A stretch of 64,000 nt of DNA, taken from the NCBI RefSeq assembly GCF_902686445.1, contig NC_062232.1:74045440-74109439 (forward strand), written 5' to 3'. Each line of letters begins with the position of its first letter. Within the stretch, counting starts at the first letter, position 1. The notes under the pieces are model-generated. The model was not told where the DNA came from. It saw only the letters and a program-made list of their open reading frames with translations, and ran no database searches. This DNA comes from Sciurus carolinensis (Eukaryota; Chordata; Mammalia; Rodentia; Sciuridae). Positions 25,450 through 36,000 of the stretch are shown piece after piece. The position numbers were made by a program, and so were the translations under genes.

Positions 25450-25506
25450 GGGGGGTGGGAGGGGTTAGCGTTAGGGTTAGGGTTAGTTTTAGGGTTAGGG
25501 TTAAGG
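25450..25506 (+). repeat. G-rich, telomere-like tract in L1 3' UTR (copy 1)
   Basis: G runs of 6, 3 and 4 at 25450-25464 are followed by TTAGCG and TTAGGG-type units at 25465-25506, four of them perfect TTAGGG. The strand is G-rich in the L1 sense direction and could form a quadruplex in RNA or DNA. Confidence 0.9.
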
Positions 25507-26121
25507 AGGGTGGTAAGAATGGAGGAAGGAAGAACTGTATAGAGGGAAAAGAGGGGTGGGAGGGGTGGGGGGAAGGGAAAAAATAACAGAATGAATTAAA
25601 CAACATTACCCTATGTAAATTCATGATTACATAAATGGTATGCCTTGACTCCATGTACAAATAGAGAAACGACATGTATCCCATTTGTTTACAATAGAAA
25701 ATAAATAAATAAATAAAAAAGATAGATGTTATAAATGTAAAATCCTGTCATGGTTTTGGTAAATAAGTAATTTTCAATAAAAATGTGATATTCTTGCTAA
25801 CAACAACAAAAAAAAAAAAGAACACAAGCAACAATATGTTGGCAAGGATGTGGGGAAAAAGGTACCGTCATACATTGCTGGTGGGGTTGCAAATTAGTGC
25901 AGTCACTCTGGAAAGCAGTATGGAGATTCCTCAGAAAGCTTGGAATGGAACCACCATTTGACCCAGCTATCCCACTCCTTGGCCTATACCCAAAGGACTT
26001 AAAATCAGCATACTACAGAGATACAGCCACATCAATGTTCATTGCTGCTCAATTCACCATAGCCAGATTGTGGAACCATCCTAGATGTCCTTCAATTGAT
26101 GAATTAATAAAGAAACTGTGG

Positions 26122-26160
26122 TATATATGTATATATATAATATATATATATATATATTCC

Positions 26161-26194
<34 letters not shown>

Positions 26195-26201
26195 GGAATA
26201 T
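26122..26201. repeat. AT microsatellite containing a 48-bp perfect palindrome
   Basis: The short 'tatatataca' of the sister L1 is here an AT tract of about 70 bp. From 26154 to 26201 it is a perfect inverted repeat whose outer arms are 'atattccattta' and its complement. Confidence 0.9.
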
Positions 26202-26344
26202 TACTTAGCCATAAAGAGTGATAAATTTATGGCATTTGCAGGCAAATGGGTGAAATTGGACCATATCATGCTAAGTGAGATAAGGCAATCTCAAAAAACC
26301 AAAGGACAAATGATCTCGCTGATAAGTGGATGATGACACATAAT

Positions 26345-26389
26345 GGGGGGTGGGAGGGGTTAGTGTTAGGGTTAGGGTTAGGGTTTGGG
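26345..26389 (+). repeat. G-rich, telomere-like tract in L1 3' UTR (copy 2)
   Basis: The G6-T-G3-A-G4 lead is the same as in copy 1. It is followed by TTAGTG, three perfect TTAGGG units (26366-26383) and TTTGGG. Confidence 0.9.
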
Positions 26390-26601
26390 TTATTGAGGGG
26401 GGCAAGAATGGAGGAAGAAAGGACAGTATAGAGGGAAAAGAGGGGTGGGAGGGGTGGGGGGGAAGGGGAAAAATAACAGAATGAATCAAACAACATTACC
26501 CTATGTAAATTTATGATTACACAAATGGTATGCCTTTACTCCATGTACAAACAGGGAAACAACAAGTATCCCATTTGTTTACAATAAAAAAAAAGAAAAA
26601 A

Positions 26602-26648
26602 AATCTGGCACATAGTAAATACACAATAAATGATAGCCATTGCTGACA
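26602..26648 (+). mobile_element. MIR/L2 3'-end fragment
   Basis: 'tctggcacatagtaaataca' and 'caataaatgatagccattgc' match the sense 3' end shared by MIR and L2. Confidence 0.5.
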
Positions 26649-26800
26649 TAAAAAAAAACATAAATTCTTGTGAAGATATGGGGGAAAATTTACATTGTTG
26701 GTGGGACTACAATTGTAGGTTCCTCATAAAACTAGAAATGGAACCACCATATGGTCCAGTTATCCCACTCCTTGGTAATTATCCAAAAGAATTATATTGC
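26640..26800 (+). mobile_element. Older L1 ORF2 C-terminal fragment
   Basis: 'gtgaagatatgggggaaaat', 'ttggtgggactacaattgta' and 'gaaccaccatatggtccagt' belong to the L1 ORF2 C-terminus. It has an internal deletion and no tail, and is more diverged than its two neighbours. Confidence 0.7.
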
Positions 26801-27211
26801 CCTTTTTTATTATACATATTCTCTCATAGTGATCTTCTGATCTCCATCCTGGTGATTGATAATAATATATCTATATATAGTATCTCTCTTGCAACAAAAA
26901 AATAAGGTGGTTTCTAGGAAGAATTATTTCATTTTTCTCAAATAGCAGCTGAAATCACAGTATGGTGAAAGCATTAAAAAAATAAAAATCCTAAAAGAGC
27001 AAAAGAGCAGAGAAGTGTTTGGGGAAGAACTCCAAATATTGAATTCTTATGAATTTCCAAGGTTGACATGATGAATTTTTATAGTAAATATTTTTAAATT
27101 CCTATTATTAAAACACTTGGATAAAGAGTAAACAGATTGTAATGAATAGTTACTTCATTGCTTTTCATGTAGGAAAAATATAAGAAACATGTGACTCTTG
27201 ACAAACAAGAC
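26801..27211. other. Unassigned AT-rich sequence
   Basis: No feature recognised. Confidence 0.35.
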
Positions 27212-27530
27212 TGAATATTTGTACACTCACCCAAATTCTCATGTTGAAATGCAATGGTATTAGAAAGTGGGGCCTTTGGGAAGTAATTAAGTCATGAGAG
27301 TGAAGCCCTAGTAGAAAAACAGGAGAGAGCTGCTTTTCTCTCTGCACTCCACTACATGAGGTTACCAGAAAGCCATCTGCAAACGAGAAAGAGTGCCCTC
27401 ACTAGAAACTAGATCTGCAGCAGCCTTGACCTTAGACTTCCCAGTCTACAGGAATATGAGAAAAAAGTTATTTTATTTAAGATACCCAGTCTATAATATT
27501 CTGTTATACCTTCCTGAACTGACCAAGACA
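27212..27530 (+). mobile_element. MLT1-type MaLR LTR
   Basis: The LTR begins 'tgaatatttgt' and ends 'gaccaagaca'. Internal landmarks are 'ggtattagaaagtggggcct', 'ttgggaagtaattaagtcat', 'cttgaccttagacttcccag' and 'acccagtctataatattctg', in the order of the ancient MLT1 LTRs. The polyadenylation region is degenerate. Confidence 0.8.
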
Positions 27531-27999
27531 GATGTAGTTGTTAAACTCATTCAGTGAGCATACTGAATAATTAAAGACCCATTAGTTATGATAAAGATTT
27601 GTGGTTTATTGTAAAATAGTAGTTTTAAAAAGTTTATATAATAATAAGTAATCATTAAAATGAATAAATTTTTTGTGACTAAATCAATGTAGGTTCCATA
27701 TTAAATATAACTCTACAGTGTTCAGAATGTTGTTACTTTAATAGTTATTTGGGCTAATTTCTTACAACTTTTTAAAATTTTTTTATATTTCCCTTACTCC
27801 CTTTTCATCCATGAATCATAGTGGTTTTGTGCCTCTTAGAGAATTCTAAAAATATTATCATGAAGTCACCTTGATTTACTTGCAAAGCATCTCTTTTGTT
27901 TCATCATTGTTCCACAAGCTATTTCAGGAGCATTACTTTAGGTTAGGCATCCAATCATTATGTTTTCTTACTAGCTTCCCAACTATTCTTTCTGCATCC
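27531..27999. other. Unassigned AT-rich sequence
   Basis: No feature recognised. The frame starting at 27871 runs into the next LTR. Confidence 0.35.
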
Positions 28000-28438
28000 T
28001 GTTATGGTTTGGATGTTAAGTGTTCCCTGAAAGCTCACATTGAGACAATGCAAGACGGTTCAGAGGAGAAATGATTGGGGTGTAAGAGTCTTAGCCCAAT
28101 CAGTGATTTAATCCCCTGATAGGGATTAACTGAGTGGTAACTGAAGGTGTATAGGGTGTGGCTGAAGGAGGTGGGTCATTGGGGGCATGCTTTCAGGGTA
28201 TATATATTTTTATCAAGCCAGTAGAGTCTCTCTCTGCTTCCTCAACATCACGTGAGCTTCTTTCCTCCACTACACTCTTCTGTGATGATTTTCTGCCTCA
28301 CTTTGTACCCTGAGAAATGGGGCTGAATTTGATTGGACTGAGAACTCTGAAACCATGAGACCCTAAATAAACTTTTCCTTCTCTATAATTGTACTGGGCA
28401 AATCCTTTAGTCACAGCTGTGAAAAAGCTGACTTAAAA
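28000..28438 (+). mobile_element. MaLR (MST/THE1-like) LTR
   Basis: The LTR begins 'tgttatggtttggatgtta' and ends 'gtgaaaaagctgacttaaaa'. Landmarks are 'gattggggtgtaagagtctt', 'ggtgggtcattgggggcatg', a TATA-like 'gtatatatatttt' near 28198 and a polyadenylation signal AATAAA near 28366. It is better preserved than the MLT1 LTR to its left, so younger. No internal sequence adjoins, so it is a solo LTR. Confidence 0.8.
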
Positions 28439-28727
28439 ACTAACTTCTTTCCACATTACATCCTATAATTCATTCTATAAGCATCAATATGGAATAAAAG
28501 TTTATTATATAATCCTGCAAATAAAGTTCTTCCATTGTTTCCTGTTGCTTATTAGAAAATATGTAAGCTCTCTACACTCACATTCCTGATCTTCCATAAT
28601 TTCTCCCAGCCTAACCTTTAGCTAAACCCTCTTTCTTCGCTGCTCAAATATCTTCATCACTTCTTGTTTTAAAATCATACCCACACTGCAAAAACATATA
28701 TTTTGTTCATTTATTCTTTCTTTTTTT
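28439..28727. other. Unassigned sequence
   Basis: 'gatcttccataatttctccc' with 'agcctaacctttagct' vaguely recalls an ancient mammalian interspersed repeat. Not assigned. Confidence 0.3.
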
Positions 28728-28761
28728 GTTGTTCTAATTAGTAGTAGAGTGTACTTGACAT

Positions 28762-28764
<3 letters not shown>

Positions 28765-28812
<48 letters not shown>

Positions 28813-28816
28813 ATAA

Positions 28817-28853
<37 letters not shown>

Positions 28854-28855
28854 AT
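28765..28855. repeat. Compound (AT)n / (TG)n microsatellite
   Basis: (AT)n at about 28765-28802, then (TG)n at 28817-28843 with TATG units after it. It lies inside the antisense L1 3' UTR. Confidence 0.9.
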
Positions 28856-28993
28856 ATGGAGTATAACTTCTTCTGGTTGTACCTGATGTGGAATGACATT
28901 GGTCATGTATTCATATATGCATATAAGATAGTAATGTCTGATTCATTCTATCTTTCCTATTCCCATTCCCCCTCTCTTCCCTTTATCCCATGT

Positions 28994-29207
28994 TTTCTTT
29001 TTTTTTTGGGGGGGGGTTGCCAGGATTGAACTCAGGGACCTTCAACAACTGAGTTGCATCCCCAGTCCTATTTTCTATTTTATTTAGAGACAGAATCTCA
29101 TTGGGTTGCTTAGCACCTCACCTTTGCTAAAGCTGGCTTTGAACTCAAGATCCTCCTGCCTCAGCCTCCAGAGACTGCTGTGATTACAGGAATGCGCCAC
29201 CATGCCC
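28994..29207 (-). mobile_element. Composite B1-ID SINE nested in L1
   Basis: A T run then a G run (28996-29016) precedes the ID half ('gattgaactcagggacct') and the B1 half ('gagacagaatctcattggg', 'gtgattacaggaatgcgcc'). L1 3' UTR sequence lies on both sides. Confidence 0.9.
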
Positions 29208-29641
29208 TTTTCATTCCCCTTTTCCTAATCCAAAGTACTTCTATTTTTCCTTAATCCCTGCACCTTTCTGTGAAATTATCATCTGCATATCAGAGAAAAC
29301 ATTTAGCCTTTGGTTTTGGGGGATTAGCTTATTTCAGTTAGCACGATATTCTCCAGTTCCATCCATTTACCAGAAAATGCCATAATTTCATTCTTCTTTA
29401 AGGCTGAGTAATATTCCACTGTGTATAAATACCACATTTTCTTTATCCATTCATCTGTTGAAGGGCACCTAGGTTGATTCCACAGTTTAGCTATTACAAA
29501 ATGAGCTGATATAAACATTGATGTGAGTGCATTACTGTAGTATGCTGATTTTAAGTCTTGTGAGTATAAACCAAGGAGTGGGATAAATGGGTCAAATGGT
29601 GGATACATTCCAAGTTTTCTGAGGAATATCCATGCTGCTTT

Positions 29642-29785
29642 TTGATATTAAAGAAAATTTAGAAGATAGAAAGGTTCCCCATGCTCTTGGATAGGAGGAA
29701 TTAAGATTGTCAAAATGCCCATACTACGAAAAGCACTATACAGTTTTAATTCAATTCCTAATAAAATCCCAATGACATCCTTAGA
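29642..29785 (+). mobile_element. Inverted 5' piece of the adjoining L1
   Basis: 'aaagaaaatttagaagatag' onward through 'gctcttggataggaggaatt' to 'aaaatcccaatgacatcc' is ORF2 sequence from several hundred bases upstream of the part at its left, in opposite orientation. This fits one insertion with an inverted 5' end. Confidence 0.8.
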
Positions 29786-29904
29786 AACCCCCAAGAAGGG
29801 GCGACACTGAGTCATAGCTATTAGTGGGATGGTACACAGATGTTGGAGTTTACCAGAACTGTGCTAAAAGACAAAAGGATGATAAATAAGAAACACAGGA
29901 TTTT

Positions 29905-30145
29905 GAGCTAGGTGCCATAGGCATTGCCATTTATTCATTGTTTGACTTCGGGGTAAATTAACCTCTCAAAGTCTCAGCTTCTCCATCTGTAAAATTGTGA
30001 TAATACTATCTACTTTTGCATGAAAATTGTATGGATTTATAAAAAACAATATGGGTGAATATTCTCAGTACAGTGCTTGCTATAGAACAGTCACCTAGTA
30101 AATGGCAGTGGCTGCCAGTGTTATAATTATTAGCACTGGCATTAA
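29905..30145 (+). mobile_element. MIR SINE
   Basis: 'taaattaacctctcaaagtc', 'tcagcttctccatctgtaaa' and 'gtgataatactatctac' are the MIR core. 'cagtacagtgcttgctatag' lies near its 3' end. Confidence 0.75.
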
Positions 30146-30330
30146 TAACAGAGGTTTTACTTATAAGTTTTTAGATAAAGTTATGCTAGAATTTTTAGAA
30201 CCTACATACTGACACCAGGGCTGTTAACAACAGAGAAAGCCTAAGAATATTAAAAGGAAGGCCAGAAACTAAAGAGAATGGATCAATGTGAAGACTGGGT
30301 GGGAGTTTCATGATTCTTTTTCTTTTTCTT

Positions 30331-30472
30331 TTAAAAAATACTGTTTTATTTAGTTGTAGATGGACATGTTATCTTTATTTTATTTATTTATCTTTATGTG
30401 GTGCTGAGGATAGATCCCAGGGCCTCACATGTGCTAGGCAATCACTCTACCACTGATCTACAACCCCAGTTC
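30331..30472 (-). mobile_element. ID SINE with 'ccatctacaac' tail
   Basis: Antisense reading starts with the tail ('tagttgtagatggaca', A/T-rich spacer), then the ID body: 'ggtgctgaggatagatccca', 'cactctaccactgatctaca', 'accccag'. The tRNA-derived A and B boxes are recognisable but mutated. Confidence 0.85.
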
Positions 30473-31939
30473 CACAGTTCTGATGTGCAATCTAATGTTC
30501 TATAAGGCTTGGAATCAGAATCTAAAAACTAGGCTTCATATTATGTTTCTTCTTTTATTTTAAGTTATTTTTTATAGATAATCGCAACATAAACAATGAT
30601 GTGTAGTTGAGCTGATATTGACAGACATATATTCATTGATGGTTTGTTTGCATTTCATTTGACTTGTCATGCTTTACCAAGTCAACCATATTGAATACCT
30701 TGAGTACATGAACTATGTCATCCAGGCATTTGCATGACTTGCCCTCTCATTGAATTATTGGTTTGTTCCCTAAACAACTGACTTATTTATAGTAATCTCT
30801 CACATATTTTTTGAAAGTACAAACAACTAAAATTATCTTGATTGTTTTTTCCATTTATACTCATATCCTCCCCAATACTCCAGGTTCGTAGTTTTTATAC
30901 TTGACGATATATTGGAGAATGTTATATGCATTTAATTTTATCTTATTAATTTTGTTGTGAAATAAACATGTAATATAATATCCAGATAAATACACTTTTT
31001 TGACTTCAATCTTTCAATCCATTTGGTTTTCTCTCAGTTAATATTTAAGGTAGATAAATTGCTATATTTAGTTTTAAGTAAATACTATAGCTTCAGTAAT
31101 TGATTGAACAAATGATTTATAAATCGGCAATTTCACATTTTCCTCTTTTCCAATCAGTCTTCTCCCATTTAAAATATATTAATTAATATTAATAAGGAAT
31201 CTATATTTCTTCATTAGTTTCAGTCACATTTCTTTTAACATATTAGAATACATATTTTGCTTTTAATTTTTATATTAATAAAAAAGATTTGAAATTCAGC
31301 AGTTGCTAAGTATATTTGAGTTTTCCTTTACTCTGTAAAACCTATACTAAAGCACCAGTTTTTATTATTTGGAGTTCTTCTATTATATAAGTATATTAAG
31401 AGATAATTACAATATAACATTTGAAATAACACAAGGTACCTTATCATAGCTTTCACTGAGATGCTTAGGATGGAATCTTCAATTAACTTGAGGTAATCAT
31501 TACAGGCAGCTAAATTAAGACCATGTATAAAGAGTATTTGTAATACAGATTTTTGTTCCCTTTGGAAAAAGCATATGTTTTACTCTCTGGTTGTGTTGGT
31601 TGTGATTTCAGAAACCCCACCTAATTATTTAAAACCAGTAATGGAAAATGATGGACAATGACTGAAAACAATAAAGGAGTCTTAACTTCACCTTTTTCAT
31701 AACTCTCATAGACTACATCTTTTTCTAATCAGAACCCCATTCTTGTGAATGTACATGATTTTCAACCATCAATCTGTGTAGTAAACTCAGTGGTATCACC
31801 CTGTTCTTCTTCCATTTAACTTCCACCACAGATTCAAAACAGGGAAAGACAATTAAGAGATAATTTGTATAAGGAAGAGTATTATAATTAGGAATTGTCA
31901 CTTTGAATAAATGTATTTTAAGATCTTCGATAGATGTAA
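30473..31939. other. Unassigned AT-rich sequence
   Basis: No gene or confident repeat recognised. The minus-strand frame 31725-31994 has no domain and overlaps an old L1. Confidence 0.35.
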
Positions 31940-32370
31940 AGTCCCAGTGTCCATGGACAGATGAATGGTCAAAGAAAATGCAACATAAATACACAATGAA
32001 ATAATATTGAGCCCTAAAACAGAAGGAAACCCTATCATGTGTAGCAACAAGAATGAAGCCTGTGGACGTTAGGCCAAATAAAATAAACCAGCCTCAGAAA
32101 GACATATACTAGATGAATACACTTGCATGAGGTATTTAAGGTAGTCAAGCTTATATAAACAGAGAGTAGAATGGTGATTATCAGGAGATAAGGGTAGGGG
32201 TAAAAGGAGAATTGTTCAACAATTAGAATATTTCAGTAATGCAAGAGAATGACCATACAATATGAAGCATATAATTTAAAATATTGTATTGTGCACTCAA
32301 ATGTTATTTAGGGTAGATCTCATGGTAAGTATTCATAACACATTAAAAATCAATAAAATTAAATTTTAAA
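31940..32370 (+). mobile_element. Ancient L1 (L1M) 3' end
   Basis: 'gtccatggacagatgaatgg', 'cagcctcagaaagacatata', 'acagagagtagaatggtgat' and 'attgtattgtgcactcaaat' follow the sense 3' end of old mammalian L1. An A-rich end lies near 32345-32370. Confidence 0.7.
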
Positions 32371-32632
32371 ATAGAAACTGTATTAGCCAACTTCAAAAAT
32401 TATTCATCCCTAGACAAACCCTGGGAAGATAACAAGGCAATTTCTATGGTTCTATAAATAGATAATTAAAAACAGTTCATAGAAGAGCTACAAATCTAAG
32501 GAAATAACTGGATAAACAAGGATAACAAGTAAGTTTTAAAATTTGCAATTATTCATCCTGGAGATTTAAAAAAAACAGTAGTATCATAATATTGGTCATT
32601 ATGAACATGTGAAAAATGATCACCAGAAAAGA

Positions 32633-32793
32633 TAAATTGTTCTTTTTAAAATATTTTAGTAGTAGATGGACAGAATACATTTATTTTGTTTATTTAGTTT
32701 TATTTGGTGCTATGAATCAAACCCAGTGCCTCACATGTGCTAGCCAAGTGCTCTACCACGGAGCTACAACCCCAGCCCCAGTAAATTGTTCTT
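32633..32793 (-). mobile_element. ID SINE with perfect 12-bp target duplication
   Basis: The body (32645-32781) reads antisense: tail 'tagtagtagatggacagaat', then 'atgaatcaaacccagtgcct', 'gtgctctaccacggagctac' and 'aaccccagcc'. TAAATTGTTCTT flanks it exactly at 32633-32644 and 32782-32793, giving sharp ends and showing an L1-type insertion. Confidence 0.9.
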
Positions 32794-33002
32794 AATTCCA
32801 ATGAAGATAGAGAAAGATTGCAAAACCAAAGTTGTAGAATGAAAAATAAATTTCCTAATATGGTCTCTGAAATATGCACTTCTCTGAAAATAGATAATTT
32901 TTGCCATTTTCTTTCAAGTCTGGTTTTGGTGGTGGGGAAAATCAGATGTTATCTGAAGAAATCACACTGTGTATTTTATGTACACGTTGGGCGCACGCAC
33001 AT

Positions 33003-33006
<4 letters not shown>

Positions 33007-33089
<83 letters not shown>
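33007..33089. repeat. Compound (GT)n(GA)n microsatellite
   Basis: (GT)n at 33007-33036 runs directly into (GA)n at 33037-33089, broken once by 'aag'. Confidence 0.95.
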
Positions 33090-36000
33090 CTGTGAGCAAT
33101 AAGAATATGGGGAGATGGAAAGAGAGAAAGTTTTCATAAATTAGCAAGTTTTAAAGTTTGTCAAATTAGTTATATTCTGATTGTTTGATCAAATCCCATA
33201 CATGGCTTTATTACTTTTAGGAATGGTTTATAATCAAGACCTCACCAGAATAAGTACCTGTGCCAGATGTAAGGAAATACAGTTTGACAGACATGGATAA
33301 TTGGGTACTTTTGAGTCTATCCAGAGTACATAAGAAAATAGATTAAAGTGATAAAACAGATAGACTCTCTGATTATGCTTCAATTCTGTCTAAGCCAGAG
33401 GAGCCAACTTGGTTATGAAGACATTTGCTTGACACTTGCTTTATTTACTTAATAATGGCTTGAATAAATTTTCTTTAAACTATTGAATCTTTTTTTTTTT
33501 TAGCTCAGAAATAGAGTTCAGAAATAATCCTCCTTGTAGTGAAACTTTCTTCATTTTACAAGACAGAATGAACTGTATAGTAAGTTACTTTGAATGTAAA
33601 AATGAAGGCCCTTTAATACAAGCAAAATTGCTTCATTTGATATTCTGTTCCTGAGATCTATCACTAGAGCAGGAAACTGTCCTAAAACCAAACAGTGGTG
33701 AATTTTATATTTGTTATTTAAGTAATGTCTGGTATTCCTTTTTGTTTTAGTTTGTTTTCTATTTCATGGGAATTCCCTAGAAGGGAAAAAAAAAAAAAAA
33801 AACATCAGTTTTATAAAAAATGATCTCAGGTAGACACAGCACATGCCTATATATTTTTGTTTACACATTTCTCAAAACATGGGTAGATAAAAAGTGCAAA
33901 AATGTCTAAAAGAGAGAAAATAAAATAAGACACGTACATAAATACCTCAAGAGTTGGATTATTTTCATCCCACTGACACTTGTAAAATAAGTGGTCAATT
34001 TAAGTTTTCATATAAAAATATTCCCCAGTAAACTCTTGCATTACTGTAAAAATGGAAAATTAGTATAACAGGTTCTTTTTTGATCTGATCAATATCTTAA
34101 TTATAAAAACTATAGGTTCAAGGACTTTCTTCCACAATATGAAAAAGTTATATAATGCCAAGTATATAATTATGTTTAATTTAACTTCACAATTATAGAA
34201 CTTTTATTGATGACTTCTTAAAAATGCATTTGCTAATTCATCTCTTCATTCGGAAAACTATACTGATCACTGTCCATAAATCATAGCCTGCAGAATTACA
34301 ATTATAATCAGAGCTATAGTAAGAAGAATGTCACACACTATTATAACATAACTTCCTGAACAAGAAGGACAAGAAGATAAATTAGGAGACAAAGAAATGA
34401 AGAACTAGCACTTTTCAAAATGAAAGTGCAATAAAAGTCATTTGACTGAGAGCCTAATGTTAAGACTAAAGTTATGCCTCTGGCCTTGAGCATAGTTTTT
34501 TATCATGAATATTAACAATCTATGAATGATTATTTATAAGTTTATAAAACCAGTCCACTTATTGCAATCATAATAAGTAGAATCTACTCTTGATTCTAGT
34601 GACAGTGATATTTATATTTTTAACATTCTTTGATGTATATAATTCAGAAAGTAGTTTATTATGTGTGCATACTTTTGACTTATTATTCACACAAGTTGTT
34701 TGAATGAAAGTGGTAATTGACCTGCAGATAGGGAGTTAATTGAGAAGACATTCTATGTGTTTGATGGCACCAACACCACAGGCAGAAACCAATCTAAATT
34801 AAGTACTGTTAGCTGCCAAAAAAATTAATTCTAATAATACAGTTGTAAAATACAAAATGAATACATGAAAAGGTACATAAATCTCACATTTTTCATAATT
34901 CTCTTCATTTCTGTGATCCTGGTTTTATTAAAACAGTTAAGTGTTTTTGTGTTTTTAACTCAGAAATATAGACATTGAAGTAATCCCATTGGTAGTGAAA
35001 CTGGTCTTCATTCAGGATTTTAGGGCCTAAGAGAAGGTTGGTCCTACCTAAAACAAGTCATATATTCCCACAACATTATCATGGTCATCAGAGATGTCAA
35101 CTCTAGGACACAGTGGGTGCTGAACTGGGAAATTTGTTATAGACTGAATAATTTTCCTAATATCAAATTTCCTCTTGCCATATTGACAGATTGAACTTTT
35201 CCCTTTTGCTTGATTAGAAAAAGAATACCAAATCAATAAATAAATTCACCAACAGATCTGAGATTCTTCTCTATGGCAATCCCAGAAAAAATGCATTTAA
35301 GTACAGAATACGTTTAAGCAACTTTCACTCTAAAAAATGTTATTACTCTGAAGGAAGAAATAGAATTAACTCTAAGAAGAGAATTAATGTACTGTATTTG
35401 CATACTTCTTAACAATGATAAGAAAGAAATGCCTATGATATATATTTTTGACAGTTTGACAGTGTCACTGTTCAGATTTGACATTCAACATTTAAAAGGC
35501 AAGTAATTGAAAATGTTATTACCCTGCCAAACAGAGTTCATCAGCTACTGTTATGGATTTTCATAGATATTAGAGAGATGACATTTTCATAAATTTCACT
35601 ATCAGTTTGTTTAAAATGGTAAGAAAAATAATATAAGTATTTCTCATGGTAAATGTATTACAACAATTCCTTAAAGCATTTAATATACATATTAGTTTTC
35701 TACTTGTGCCTTGTATACATACACTATGCCTCAATGAAGCATACAACAATCTCATTAACATTTAGACTGAGAATGCATAAGTGCTTATTATACTGTGTTG
35801 TTTTCTTAGTTACCTTCCTGTGAAAATATTACATAGAAATACAAAATATTTCTATGTAATTTAAGTAGTTTACATGAATGTATCCAAAATATATGGATAT
35901 ATTAAATACTTAAGCAATTTTACCTTTTACATTTGTGTTAGTATGAGTTTAAAAATACATCAATTTTTGCCGTATTTTGCCATATTATTGCGTAGTAGAA

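Larger units (their letters stand above)
22029..25715 (+). mobile_element. LINE-1 copy, 5'-truncated in ORF2, with complete 3' end
   Basis: This is the longest L1 of the window, about 3.7 kb. It covers the C-terminal part of the ORF2 endonuclease, the RT, the Cys-rich C-terminus, a G-rich 3' UTR with telomere-like repeats (25465-25506) and an A-rich tail near 25697-25719. There is no ORF1 or 5' UTR, so it has no promoter of its own. It is inactive through a frameshift near 22195, TGA at 22390-22392, a frameshift near 22630, TAG at 24423-24425 and others. No convincing target duplication was found. The abrupt start against another L1 piece leaves its 5' boundary open. Confidence 0.93.
25819..26600 (+). 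mobile_element. Second young L1 3' end, near-identical to the first
   Basis: It starts at 'gaacacaagcaacaatatgt' in ORF2 and repeats the C-terminal Cys-rich segment, 3' UTR and A-rich end of the copy that finishes at 25715, with few differences. The open part at 25897-26208 includes the '[17 protein letters not shown]' stretch. The ORF2 end is disrupted by an expanded AT tract (26122-26194). The TTAGGG tract is present (26360-26389). An A-rich run (25806-25818) lies immediately left of its start. Confidence 0.92.
28728..29641 (-). mobile_element. L1 3' end, antisense, hosting microsatellites and a SINE
   Basis: On the minus strand the sequence is the end of L1 ORF2 and its 3' UTR. An open piece at 29324-29608 reads 'YPPFDPFIPLLGLYSQDLKS' onward in the ORF2 C-terminus. 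The 3' end is at the left, next to a T run at 28719-28727. AT and GT repeats (28765-28855) and a composite SINE (28994-29207) interrupt the 3' UTR. A plus-strand piece of the same ORF2 abuts at 29642. Confidence 0.85.

Noticed and set aside
25465..26389. TTAGGG repeats as a telomere, chromosome end or fusion point
   Set aside because: Only three or four units per site, both at the same position of an L1 3' UTR and in L1 orientation; they travel with the L1.
28765..28855. Alternating AT/GT repeats as a regulatory element
   Set aside because: Simple microsatellite expansion within an antisense L1 3' UTR; nothing else supports function.
32818..33147. Overlapping frames with Arg-Glu, Ser-Leu or Thr-His repeats
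   Set aside because: They are translations of the (GT)n(GA)n microsatellite; the same artefact occurs at 41208-41586.
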